The notes below the pieces were generated by a model. The model worked only from the letters and a program-made list of their open reading frames with translations, did not search any database and was not told the origin of the DNA. A DNA stretch of 64,000 bases from Thysanoteuthis rhombus (lineage: Eukaryota > Mollusca > Cephalopoda > Oegopsida > Thysanoteuthidae): the NCBI GenBank assembly GCA_963457665.1, contig OY735219.1, positions 38,983,477 through 39,047,476 of the forward strand, written 5' to 3'. Positions within the stretch are counted from its first letter, which is position 1. The number at the start of each line of letters is the position of its first letter. Positions 23,171 through 34,600 of this stretch are shown here, in pieces. A program made the position numbers and the translations under genes.

Positions 23171-23548
23171 TGTATGTATCACGTGCAGTGGCCACGCCAT
23201 TAGATCTATGGGGTTGAAAAAAAAAATTGACCTGTTTACTCCTTATTGTGTCTGCAAAATACTTCTTTTTTTTCAAATTCATCCCCTAAATAGATTTTCA
23301 GTGGGTGGTTTGATTTGCAAAGTAACTTTATACTGAATCGTTCCTTTTGTTTGTATCTGACAGTATTCGTGCTTGTTTTTTGGAAAATTCAGACTTTTTC
23401 AGTGATCACTATCTGACAAAAGACAAGAGAAGTAACTTATTCATTGATCACCACTTTTTCAGATTTTTTAATTGATCACCCCTAACACAACATGCTGCCA
23501 AAAGATGTTGGTCTCGTAACAGTGTCTATTGAGTGACAAACCAGACCT
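23171..23548 (+). mobile_element. R1 element, copy 9, 3' part
   Basis: It resumes TATGTATCACGTGCAGTGGC and continues through GTGATCACTATCTGACAAAA and CAACATGCTGCCAAAAGATG to GAGTGACAAACCAGACCT. Confidence 0.75.
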
Positions 23549-24529
23549 ATTATGTTTCATTTTTAGTTTCAAGTATATCATAACTTGGGCATTTTTATTT
23601 CAGATACTGAGTTAATTGGCAATGAAGATTCTGACATTTTTCTTTTAGTGTGTTTGTGTGCGTGTGTGTGTGTGTGCACATGTATGTATAAGTGTGTCAG
23701 CTTATTCCTCGCTTTCAAGGATCAGGGGAAGACACTCCTCTTCAGTGCTGCGTTAGTTTGACTGCCAAAAAGTGTGAACTAAAAAAAAATGGTGAGAAAA
23801 TACTGAAAACACAAATAGATGCTAAAAATAATCGAAAACCTGTCAATAATGGCCAAAATGTCTAAGCACATCTGCATTAATTTAGCCCTTTCTCACAGAC
23901 AAGAGAAGCAAGGAACGTGCTAAATCAAATGTGATAACTGCTAGATTGGCAACACTGTATCTCCTGTCTATGTTGGTTGTTTTTTTATCAAACTGGAGAT
24001 CAGCTTGCACGTATCTAAGTCCACTCTTCAGGGTTTTGCCCTCCCGCAGTTGCTGAGTGGCAACTAAATACAAGCTGAAAACAAAAACACAATGAATTAT
24101 AAGTAAGACCTTGAACAGTGCAGTTTGGGATAGTACAAAAATTTTGGAACAAATTAACTGCACTAATCAAGGTATACCTGTATATACATACATAAAGTAT
24201 CGTGATAAGACACCAAGCTTGTTTGACAAAATTACAATGGAGCATCTTCTCAATGTTAAAGATATACTCATAAATAACCAAACATTAACAAAGTAAAAAA
24301 AAGGGTCCAGGATTGTCATTATTTTATTTTGCCAGCTGAATCCCCAACCAGAATTAAAGATGATAAAATCCAGGGTTGGCAGATGGAGATGGCTTATTTT
24401 CTGTTATAATATTGATTATTATCCTGGATGCAACAATGTTTTTACTGATACACTGAGTCAAGCCAACAGTAATGCTTATGCTAGGTTCTCACCATTTATC
24501 AAGAAATTGCATGATGACTTGTGCAACTT
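23549..24529. other. No recognisable gene
   Basis: Contains a TG microsatellite at about 23650-23677. Small overlapping frames near 23.9-24.3 kb on both strands have no recognised content. Confidence 0.45.
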
Positions 24530-25350
24530 TTGAGTCTCTTGACTCTTGCACCATGAGAGCCACTAAAACATGCCTTTTTTCATAGACTAAGTGAAAGATG
24601 GTCATCTTGTCTAGCATGTGTAGAACTAAAACAACAGCCCAAGTCATCGCCTCATGGTTGGCTTATTAAAGCTACTCAAGCTCTAGGTCACTTAAATGTG
24701 GATTAATGTGCCACCAAGGACTCTAAATAAATACCTATTTGTAGCAGTTTGTGAATTCTTCTGGTTTCCGTTTGCAATTCCATGCAGAGACACACTATCC
24801 AAAACTGTCGTTCAGTGTTTGGAGTCAATATTTCCTTTATGGGAGGCACCTAATTATATTCATTTAGACATAGGTTTTGGCTTCTTAGCTTATGATGTGC
24901 AGGGATATCTCTTGTTGCATGGAGTTGTCTCCAGCAAGACAACCCCTTACCATAAGGCAATGTACAAGTCAAACAATACAATGGGATCATTTGGAGATCT
25001 ATTTGCCTTGCCCTGATATAACAAAATTTACCTGAATAACATTGAGAGTTGGTGCTACCCAGATCTCTGCAGAGCCTCAGGCCTATGCTATCAACTTCTA
25101 CAAACACAACTCTTCAAAAGAGATTCTTCTCATTTTCTGGATGATCATCAAAGGGAGGGTCTCTTTCATCTAGACTATTGAAACCAGGATCATTTGTTCT
25201 ATGTTAGTTCGTAAGATACAGAAAAAATGATTCACTGGAGCAAGAAGTGGATTTATTTGATGTAAACCCTACCTATGCACACATCAGGTGTGGTGAAGGC
25301 CATGAGTCAATGATGTCACCATGTGATTGGCTCTTTGCCCGTCACAAATG
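24530..25350 (+). pseudogene. Ty3/gypsy-type retrotransposon integrase remnant
   Basis: Broken frames match an integrase in order. First come a zinc-knuckle remnant CLACVELK and GWLIKATQALGHLNVD at about 24610-24710. After a frameshift come WFPFAIPC-like residues, then IHLDIGFGFLAYDV with the second catalytic Asp, and HGVVSSKTTPYHKA at about 24910-24955. Downstream, NPTYAHIRCGEGHESM resembles the tail segment that follows the integrase core in this superfamily. The Glu-bearing NGQ-E motif is degraded. No LTR or gag part was found nearby, so this is an inactive fragment. Confidence 0.75.
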
Positions 25351-27630
25351 CCAATAGGTGTGGTGAGTGGAGAAGAGATATCAACTAAAGAAATACTTTC
25401 CAGAGAATCAATGTTTCCAGCAACTGGAGATAACACCATTGACGAACAAAACAATTTCAATCTTCACCCTCCTCCCTTGTAAGATCAAGTCTTCTAACAT
25501 ATCAAGCTTGGTTGAATCACTGTCAGGCTTCTTGATGCTATGGGTTGTCAAATTAATCAGTCAGAGTGAGTGTTGTATATATTATATTACTTGTTGAACT
25601 GTCTCGCTTAGTTGAACTCAAGGTGGAAGTTAAAGTATAATCCAATATGTCTACCCTGCAGATACAAAAAACAGTAACTCTCTTGTAATTTCTTATGTCC
25701 TATTTTCTGGCTGAATAAACCCATTGTTTATGGTGTAGTGTTTAGTCATAATAAGTTCCGTGCTATATTTCTTTGATGACTCTTCTCTTTTGTCAATTCT
25801 AGTGCTAAAAAGTTTCGATTCAAATGTAAGTGAAATAGTTTTGCTTCGTTGTGCGATCGCTGGATTCCTCCACTAAGCTACATTGTGCACTCTTCAGGTG
25901 TCTAGTTGGACAACTTGGTAGTTTATCTCTTTATTTCATTAAAAAAAAAATCATAAAGGGAAATAACTCCGGATTTGAATTATCCCCCTTTGATCATGAA
26001 TTGAATTTTTTTTTGTTTTCCGTTTTTTTTTTCTATTCAAGAGTTCTATTATTTTTTAAATTATATTCCTTGTAGAGTTTCACTGTCAATAAAAGTGGTT
26101 ACGAGTTGTCCATGAATTTAACAGTCAAGTGACAGCTGCAATGAACAGGAATAAAGTTGACGGTGCTAATACATCATGACGTGAATGGTGATGGGAGAGA
26201 TGAAACATCATATTGTTGTGAAGCTCTGCATCAAAATAGTAGTGCCGTAACACTTGTCATAAAACGTAATGCGGAAGACAGTCTCTTGGGATGCATCTTC
26301 GATTGTAGCTGCAGAATATCGAGAGAAAAGTGTTAGATGCATGCATAGATCTTACCCTTCCCATATCGGGTCAGAGCACTTTAAAATCAAGGGTCAGTGG
26401 TCCATCTGACCCTTGGCCACTCGATGAATCAAATTTCAGACATGCATGAACACACACATGTACATGCATTTTCGTAAAAAAGACAAATTACGAATAATTT
26501 TTTTTCATGAAAATAATTTTTTTTATCTTATGTTGAAAAATTAGGCCTAAATTTTTTGTTAAATATTATGCTAAAAAAATATCTGAATTTTTTGTATAAT
26601 ATTATGCTAAAAAAATAACATAAAAGAAAATACTTATTATCTTAAAGTTAGTGCATTCTTGTTCCTATATTAAGTGACACTACTGTACACACACGCACGC
26701 ACATACACACATGATACATGAATAAAAAATTACTATATTTTGCGGCATATAAGACCCATTGACACATAGGTTTTTTTGTAATATACCTTTCTTTCTATTC
26801 ATTACATTCCTGGATAATTAAACTAGGGTGATTCGTAGATCGCAAGATTGACCCCAAAGCTTATCTTCACCATGTTGGGTGCAGGGTAATTTTGAGGGTC
26901 AGATTTGGGGGGGGAAAAAGCACTTCTTATACGCTGCAAAATATGGTACTAATATATATTTTTAAAAATTGGTAAACTTTTCTTCCTTTTACACTTGTTC
27001 CTTTGATAAAAACTGAAAATGCTGACTTATTCAAAAATGAAAGAAATGTATATAGATATAAGCTTTTCTGTAATTTTGGCTCCCCTAATATGTATGTGTT
27101 TGTCCTTACGGATAAAATTGACTCATATAAGTAGATTGAAATCTAATAACCTTCCAATTGGAAAAAAACGGAAAATCTGAGGTCTCTGGTTAGATTTGCT
27201 AATCTGTGACATTGAAAACGCCTTAACGTGAGGTGAAAATCATGATTACTTGACATGAGAGTAGCAAAATGGATTATCCAACTCGTAATGGATAAGATAG
27301 GGATGCAAAAACACTGGGGGATTTAGCTTAAGTGGCAATCACAAAGGGAGATAATCAGAAGTGATTCAGTTAATCTCACTTTTCAACAATAAGCTAGTTA
27401 TTAAATATCTGCTGTATAGCCTTGAACAGTGCGGTTTTGAACTGTATGGAAAATTTTTGAATGAATTAAATGCAATAATCAAGGTATTACTGTATATCAG
27501 TATCTAGGTCACATGGGTAGCTATCTTATTAAAAAAAAGTCCCCAAAGGTGAAGTGATATTTTTCATTTCTTTCAAAAGCTTTACATCTTTCTAACAAAG
27601 TAACATTTTAAAGCATTTTACATTGTTGTA
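25351..27630. other. No recognisable gene
   Basis: AT-rich. A short direct repeat (AAATATTATGCTAAAAAAAT-type unit, about 26560-26625) is present, as are CA-rich words near 26690-26710. Confidence 0.45.
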
Positions 27631-27688
27631 TCTTGAAAGTGATAATCTTTACCCAGCAATTTAAAGACAAGAACCATAAATTTTATAA

Positions 27689-27940
27689 TGTGTCCACCAT
27701 CCTTACATCCATATCTGTGATTTCCTATATTAGAAGGACTTTAAACAAAGTAGAGTTAGCATTACTCGTTGTGGTAGTAGTAGCAGGAGGAGGAAGAGGA
27801 AGGCAAGGACGGTTCACCTGGAAATCTGGCTATTAATTAAGAAACAATTAATTAGTTTAAATTAGAGTAAGTGTACAATTTTAATCAATAATTTGTCCTG
27901 GGATTTTTGAGTATGGTTGTTTTATTTGATGGGTGTATAT
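27689..27940 (+). repeat. Repeat family E, copy 1
   Basis: This block is shared with 53638-53885 in the same order: TGTCCACCATCCTTA, CATATCTGTGATTTCC, GTAGTAGTAGCAGGAGGAGG, GGAAATCTGGCTATTAA, ATCAATAATTTGTCCTGG and TTTTATTTGATGGG. Confidence 0.65.
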
Positions 27941-29039
27941 AATATTTTTAGTTATAAAGTTTAGCCGATTTTAGCCATTTTATTGACAGTTTTAGCTATT
28001 GATAACAAACGATACTCAACACCACTGTAAAAAACAAACACTTGATTTGTCATCTTTTGATCAGAATAGATGTTCTTTTAATGATGTCACACATTCTCCT
28101 CCCTCTTTTTGTTGATTACACAACGAGAACTAATCAACTGATCGACCAACCAAAAAGCGTGTAATAGAGATACATGCCACACCTAAAAAATTAAATTCTG
28201 TCAATTGCTAAGGTAGATAAAAAGACAGTTTACTCAGTACATATATATAAGCAAGTCAACTGTCACCAACCATCACTGCTAAGTGAGTTCATCCCTCACT
28301 AGCTGCTTTACACTTGTGGCCTTGTACCAGACAAAACCAGGGTTCTCTCAATAGGTTAGGAAAGGAAATAATCCAGGCTCTGCCTCTGGACTTGCATAAT
28401 TTCCAAATCCAATGCTATTCTAATGCCTGAGTTGGGTACACCTCTGGGATAAAGTTCAGATTACCTCCCCTTCTGGCCAATTCTGGCAACCCTAGACTAA
28501 ACTATGCTTAGGAAATACCTATGCCAGTGAGCAGCAAGAGAGAGAAATTCTTTGTGTACAATCTAGTGAGAGATGAATCCAAACATCGTATCATTATTCT
28601 GGTCGTTCGTATTTATAACTGTTACACTTTCTGATTATTATTGATTCTCTCCATATCTTTCATCTTTTCTTTTCTCAATGCAGTGAATACGCGTTTGAAT
28701 GGAAGAGAGTACTTATGCTTGAATGGGAGCAATAGGGACTCAACCTTCTATATAACGATCATTCATTTCTCCTGCCTTACAAATCTGATGCCTAAAAATC
28801 AAGTTATAGTAGCAGTAGACCACAAGAATAAAGACAGCAAAAATAACTATTGCTGAAATATGTATGAGATAGTAATGAAGATATCTTAGTCATCAACACC
28901 CGTGGAATTTCCACGGGTCCAGCTAGAAGTCATCAATAATTATAATTTCAAGTTCTGCTATTATTTACAAGATGGTCCAGGATAAAAAGGTCATTGAGTC
29001 AAACTAATTTTTGTTTCTTAATGAATACTTTCCATAATA
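27941..29039. other. No recognisable gene
   Basis: AT-rich. CACCCGTGGAATTTCCACGGG near 28898 is a perfect inverted repeat around GAATTTC (short hairpin). Frames at 28641-28856 are not recognised. Confidence 0.4.
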
Positions 29040-29345
29040 AGATTTTAGCACATGTATACAAGATCTGCTTAGAAAGTAATGAGTGTGTGAAAATATTCAC
29101 TATCAGCTTGTTAACAAATCAACTTTATCTCCTTCAAAATGGTTCCCTTTGGAAGTCACTCACTGGTGGAGACATCGTTCTCACTCCTGGAAACAGTGCT
29201 TGCTCTGCCTTCAGTTAATTTGTCAAAACCTATTTGATGTTCTAAAAAGTTCCCAAATGGTAACCATTGATTAAGGTTTTAATTTTCAGGAACAGGAAAC
29301 AGTCACAAGGACTCAGATCTGGAGAGTAAGGGGGAATCTTAGTCA
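29040..29345 (-). pseudogene. Mariner-type transposase C-terminal fragment
   Basis: Read on the minus strand, KIPPYSPDLSPCDCFLFLKI at about 29340-29282 matches the mariner motif that carries the last catalytic acid. A degraded helical tail follows, towards the FEGD-type C-terminus. Stops interrupt it. The plus-strand frames over this interval are shadows. Confidence 0.7.
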
Positions 29346-30353
29346 AATTATATAATCATGGTGTGAAATTGTTAAAAAATCCCTTGTGTGTACACAAAAT
29401 CAATTTCCTGTTTTTTTACAACTAACTTTATGCTATATTCTTGCAACTCTAACCAAAATCACAACTTCAAAGAAGATATTCATATTTTGCTATATGTTTT
29501 TAAAAGAACTCAAATGAGCATCAAAAAGTTAATGGTAGGGACTACTTTTTGACGCTCTGTTAAAATGTTTCTTTGCTTGGTACTCATAAAAAGATGTTTT
29601 AAATTTTTCAGTTGAATAAAGTATCAAGATAAGAACCACATTTGGTTACGAACATATTTCATTCAACTGAACGACAACAGTCAACTTGAAAGCGTATGTT
29701 ACTACAACTATAAACGAAACGCCTGTCTTGAAATTCAGATCAATCACAAATAGATAACTCAACTCAAATGGTTCAAGGGAGGGAACTCAAGTCAACCAAT
29801 ATCATTACAGTCATCTTCATTACAGAATTTTACAGATATATTTTCAGCTTCAAGTCTACCAAATATTAAACTCGGTATTTTAAATTTTTAATTTGTGAAT
29901 ATTAATTTTTGGAAATTTTTAAACCTTGGAAAAGACAAATAGTACATACAAGATTTGTACTTTTTTGTTAAAACAGAAAATGAGTGTTAAATATCAAGCT
30001 TCTGTCCCTCCTGTGAGATCATACAGTTTTAGGTAATGCTTGTTGATTTGGCAGGATTTTGAGAGTCAAAACAAGGTTCAATTCTTGGTTGTTTGGCATA
30101 TCAATAAAAAAATGACATTTTTTTTGTTAATTGATATATGATTGTGTTTGTCTTGCTTCAAATTGTGCAACCTTGTTCATAATATGATTTTTTAATGTTA
30201 ATTTATGCTTTGAAACAATCGATCAAGGCACAGAGAACATGGAACTGGTAACAGTCTTAGAATCAGAGCAATGTGGAGATATTAGAAATTAGTCAGTCAC
30301 CTGATTGAATTACTCATTACTTTTAAGGATTTACACAAAATGATTTGGGCTTA
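29346..30353. other. No recognisable gene
   Basis: AT-rich sequence. Nothing was recognised. Confidence 0.45.
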
Positions 30354-30385
30354 TATATATATATATATATTATATATATAAAATA

Positions 30386-30512
30386 AGGAAGTGGATTCGC
30401 TACACAAACAAGTTCATGTTTCTGCCCCTCTCTGGGCCTCATCAAGTGAATTCAATGATGGGCCCAGACAGGGCAGAAATAGGAACTTGTTTGTGTAGCG
30501 AATCCACTTCCT
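30386..30512. repeat. 127-bp near-perfect palindrome with hammerhead-like halves
   Basis: The arms are nearly complementary around a central GAATTC (30448-30453). The outer words are AGGAAGTGGATTCGCTACAC and GTGTAGCGAATCCACTTCCT. Each arm read outward holds (C)TTGATGAGGCCC or ATGATGGGCCC, then GGGGCAGAAACATGAAC or GGGCAGAAATAGGAAC. This is the CTGATGA-stem II-GAAA order of hammerheads, with one insertion or a substitution. TA tracts flank both sides. Confidence 0.7.
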
Positions 30513-30649
30513 ATTATATATTTCTAGCTCTACTCTAAAACAACTTGACTTTCAAAGTATAAAGTTGAATGTATTGAGCACTCTATGAAATAAATCCATC
30601 ACTTTATATTATGCTATATTGCTAACCTGATCTGTTCTCTATATATGTA

Positions 30650-31215
30650 TATATATACATACATAAGGTCTATCCAGAAATTTCGATTATCTCATGAACT
30701 GATTTTATTGCCTTGACGCCACCTAATCAGAAGGGACCTTACTACACAAATGTAAACGCTCTCCAATGGGGGTTACTCTGTTGGCAATGAGACACCATTG
30801 AGTAAACCTGTTACTGTGTGACCATTGCATTCACAGTGACAATCACGGCAATGCATCAGTTCATTCTTCACTTATCATGAAGGGTTTTTAGCAAAATATT
30901 GTGCCACCCGATCCCTCAGACAGTCCAGATTTGACTCGCTGCAACTTTAATTTTTCACAGGGATAAGATTTCAGACCATGGACGAGAGTAAGGAGAACAT
31001 GACAAAGCAACTGATGGTGATCCTGAAAGAAAACTTCGCATATGGTGGAAAGGACAGTGAGATAAGCGTGTGACATCCCAAAGGGAGTACTTTGAAGTGG
31101 ACAAAGGTGCCATTGTGCTAAGCAGGCAATTTTTTAGTAGCCATAAAGACGTGGCTAGCATACTAGTTTTGCAAGTCATAGTGAATTTGATTCTAAATGG
31201 TTTTGTACCTCATTG
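30650..31215 (+). pseudogene. Mariner-type element remnant
   Basis: Plus-strand frames give EGFLAKYCAT, a decayed PDLTRCNF-like block at about 30905-30950, RFQTMDESKENMTKQLM, then KGSTLKWTKVPLC, which corresponds to the QGxYFEGD tail. The upstream part, 30665-30800, may be its 5' region. Several frameshifts are present. Confidence 0.6.
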
Positions 31216-31239
31216 AACTACCCTTAGTAAATACCAGCA

Positions 31240-31430
31240 TGCATAAATGCATTATATAACTGTTGGGTTTTATAATTCTTTTCCATACCACAAGTGCAGT
31301 GCTTTTTCCGCAAGTGGCTGTTTGGAAGCGTTAAGACTATATGGTGTTTGGAAAAGCCTGATACAATTGTGATGTAAAATAATTTTCTGTTTATCATACA
31401 GAACTACAGCTTTGAATTATTTTGGCATGT
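31240..31430 (+). repeat. Repeat family H, copy 1
   Basis: GCAGTGCTTTTTCCGCAAGT, GGCTGTTTGGAAGCG, TAAAATAATTTTCTGTTTAT and AACTACAGCTTTGAA correspond to words at 41995-42110. Confidence 0.45.
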
Positions 31431-31639
31431 TAGATTTAGATATTTCATAGCTAAATTTAGATCTTATATCTCTAAATTTATATCAATAATTTTAGATAAA
31501 AGATCTATAATCTGGAGTTTTTTTTAAAATCACCTCTTCCCACAACAATGGTTTAGATACTGTTGTTGGGTTTAGGTTATTTATATGTTCTGACATTTAT
31601 ATGTATCTATGTACCTGGACTTTGGCCAGTCCCTAACTG

Positions 31640-31835
31640 TTCATAGTTGAAACTGGAGATTTTGCACACACTCTCCTTACTGAGTAGGGAAAATGTTTTT
31701 TTAAAGTTTCCCTCCAAAATGAGGTTTTAGTAGGGTTAAGGGTTTCAATTTCCATTGTAACTTTATGCTAAATTGGTCTGTTAGTGTATGACAATGCTTG
31801 TTTTTTTTTTAATTTGGACATTTTAGAGCCCTTCT
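31640..31835 (+). mobile_element. R1 element, fragment, central part
   Basis: TTTTTTTAAAGTTTCCCTCC, TTTAGTAGGGTTAAGGGTTT and ACTTTATGCTAAATTGGTCT match the middle of R1. Both ends are missing or eroded. Confidence 0.55.
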
Positions 31836-32389
31836 TTTACTTAGAAAGAAACAGGGGAGAAAAGAAATTCAGGTAGTCTGCTGAAAAGATAGGAAGAGAG
31901 AGGGAGATGGAGAAAATGGAGTCAAGGTGTTAAATTAGAGGGTAAGAAGGGAGCAGATAAAAATTAAAGTTGGGAAGTTTTACTGACAGTGTAAGAATAT
32001 TTTTGTAAATGAAACTTATCCATGTTTGCATAACATTTAGATAAAAGCATGGACCAGCAACAAAGATTGGAAAGGATAAGGGTGAGAATGAGATAAATTC
32101 AATGTGAATATGCTTTCTCCCTTCTATCTCTCCAAATAAAATGAGTATTTGGATAAAATAAGTATATTTTAATCTATATAAAGTTGAGTTTCTGAAACAC
32201 TAACAGAGCATATAAACTTCCAACAATCTTATAATTTTCAAAATAAGCAGAACAGAGAGAGGAAGAGAAGGGCTAGTTTCATTATTATTATTACAAAGTT
32301 TAATAATACCTGGTGTTGTCTGGTGAAAAAAGTAACTGTAGATATAACAATACCATTTCACCTTGCTTCAGACCCATAAAGAACAAACA
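31836..32389. other. No recognisable gene
   Basis: Purine-rich segment at about 31890-31960, then AT-rich DNA. Confidence 0.4.
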
Positions 32390-32830
32390 AATGGAAATAA
32401 AAGTCCCCCTCCAAATTAGGACCACTTAAAAAAAAAAAGTTCCTAACCAATTTTAGCCCCTGAAACTGGAAAAAAGGTTCCCAAACCTTGAAAGTGGAAA
32501 AATAGTTTCCCCCTCCAAGTAAAAAAATTATGCTACCTGGCTTTTACCTAGGAAAGTGAAAAAAAAATCCTCTCAATTGCTAAAAGTTCTCCCTTGCTTT
32601 TGACTCCTAAAAATGAAAAATATAAGTTCCCTCTCAAACCCCTAGAGAGGGAGAATACATCGATTTTTTCCCATAAAGATGGAATAGTTCTCCTTTGATT
32701 TTGACACCCAGAAGTGAAAAATGAAATTACCTCTTGATGCAACAAAATTGAAAAAAAAAAAAAAAAAGAAAAGAAGATCCACTCCAAAATACAACCAAAA
32801 AAAAAAAAAAATGTATTTTTGATCCCTGCA
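32390..32830 (+). repeat. Degenerate tandem repeat, 60-70 bp units
   Basis: Successive units follow the pattern GTGAAAAA, then AGTTCTCCCTTG or AGTTCCC, then CTTTTGACTCC or ATTTTGACACCC. They vary in length through A-runs. A plus-strand A-run lies at 32750-32767. Confidence 0.55.
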
Positions 32831-32929
32831 GAACCAACCTACCCTTAATTATGGTTCTTAAATCAATCGAAGGGAAGTAACCAGAATACTTGAAAGTTGA
32901 AAAAGTTTCATATCAGACGGTAAGAAGTA

Positions 32930-33150
32930 GTTCAGCAGCATAGATACATCGTAAATATGTTGCAAAAATGTCAGACAACTGCTGGACATCATGCCTCACA
33001 ATGTGGATCCCCAGAGAACAGGTGAGAGGTTGGAGGCTGTGGACGACAGAAAGTGAGTTCCACAATATCCATGATAGAGAGGTCTGGCAAATCTTGGGGA
33101 AGGTCTATGTGCAACAGACACTAACAGACCGATGATGATAATAATGAAAT
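32930..33150 (+). pseudogene. LINE 3' end, strongly decayed copy
   Basis: Recognisable pieces are ATGTTGCAAAAATGTCAGAC (the AGHVARMADN region), CATGATAGAGAGGTCTGGCA and AGGTCTATGTGCAACAGAC, ending in GATGATGATAATAATG. Stops and indels are frequent. Confidence 0.6.
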
Positions 33151-33219
33151 AGAACACCTTACCTACCCCCCCTCCAATATTGTGTTCTGGAAATGATTAA
33201 CGCCTACAAAAAAAAAAAA

Positions 33220-33345
33220 AAACCTTCCCAAGAATACATATTCCATTATGACATAATTACGGCATCACAGTGTTTTCACTTGCCTGACATAAATTGAGTG
33301 TCTAGTTCAGCGTTAGTCATGTGGTAATTAGCATCCCAACTGATA
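33220..33345 (+). repeat. Repeat family K, second piece
   Basis: TTATGACATAATTACGGCAT, CACAGTGTTTTCAC and GTCTAGTTCAG match 10290-10360. The decayed LINE end at 32930-33150 lies between this piece and the tandem repeat that matches the first part. Confidence 0.45.
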
Positions 33346-33409
33346 CTCTCATAATGTTTGAAATTATCAGGATTTTTTGGCACTCTTTAATCCAGTATAT
33401 TCTAGGGGT

Positions 33410-33583
33410 ACTTCAGATCGTTTCCAAGTCACTTGTGTTGCATTCGCCAGAGTTAACGTTTTTTGAAAATGTCTTATATAATGATCACCTGCCCAACAGA
33501 GTGGAAGGGACGTAACTCACCACAGCAGACTGCCTAAATACATGGGTCGTGCGACAGTTTCATTTCAGTGAGAACCAGACCTG
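33410..33583 (+). mobile_element. R1 element, 3' fragment
   Basis: GATCACCTGCCCAACAGAG, TGACAGTTT-like GCGACAGTTTCATTTCAG and GAACCAGACCTG are the R1 3' end. Confidence 0.6.
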
Positions 33584-33599
33584 TTTTTTTTTTCTTTTC

Positions 33600-34600
33600 A
33601 ATTCATGATTCAAACCAGTTTTTTCATGAGTGTCATTCAATTTCATCATCATCATCAGCACAACTCAATTAACCAGATAAAAAGTAGCATGTGGGTGTCA
33701 ATGATTCAAAATTTCCCTCAGAATGCTAGTTTTATTTATTTTCCATCCAAACAACTTACTACTCGACATCACATTACCCATGTGCTGACAAATATATCCA
33801 GTGAATGTCCAGTTATCAAGTAATCACAGTGCATTAGATTTATTGAGAACCATTGATCAAAACAACTTCAAGCTCAACACTGCAATGCTAATATATATGG
33901 CAAATATCACCTTGATACAATAGCCAGCTGTGTTATCTTGGTTCATTAATTGCCCCAGATTTCTTCTATCATAGACCATGGCATGCCCATTCAAAAGGTG
34001 CATCCATGAAAGGTTTGTACTTGAAATAATGATGCTCTTTCTGATATCACTAACAGCAACAATCAAAACAGAAATATTGTGATTCATAATAGAAACCAGA
34101 TTTTCATCTAAATAATTTTGCCCATTTTCATAGAAAAATTAGGTAGAAAAAAAACCCCCGAAAACAAAAGGGATTCTCTCGCTTCTATTCCAAGATGGTT
34201 AGACAGATTGTCCTTTTGAGACGTCACTTTTTGTATACACAAAAAGTGATAATTTATCGGTCATCCCCCTCAAATCAAGAACTGTAACTCTTGACATTGC
34301 AATGTCCGGGGCAGACCAACATATCTGGCAAATATCAACTTGTTACAATGACCACGTTGTTTACCGTTTCCATTGACCAGTCATTTTCAAATAGCCAAGT
34401 GATACATATTCACTCATTCGTGAAAAAAAAAAAAAAGATCTCAACTGAAAGCTGACTTCATGGAACTGCCGAAGCAATACAGTATTTGCATTTATCTTCG
34501 TAGACGAATTTGGCATGGTTCTCAGAAGAATTATACCCCCTTTCATCCAAGTTACCTTTGCCTCAAGATACATCCTAATCAGTTGTTGGCTAATCGTTTT
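33600..34600 (+). repeat. Repeat family I, at least two related units
   Basis: TATATATGGCAAATATCACC with TTGATACAATAGCC (about 33890-33925) and TATCTGGCAAATATCAACTT with GTTACAATGACC (about 34321-34352) are diverged copies. A third piece lies at 33755-33825, and another copy at 42235-42310. No coding content. Confidence 0.45.
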
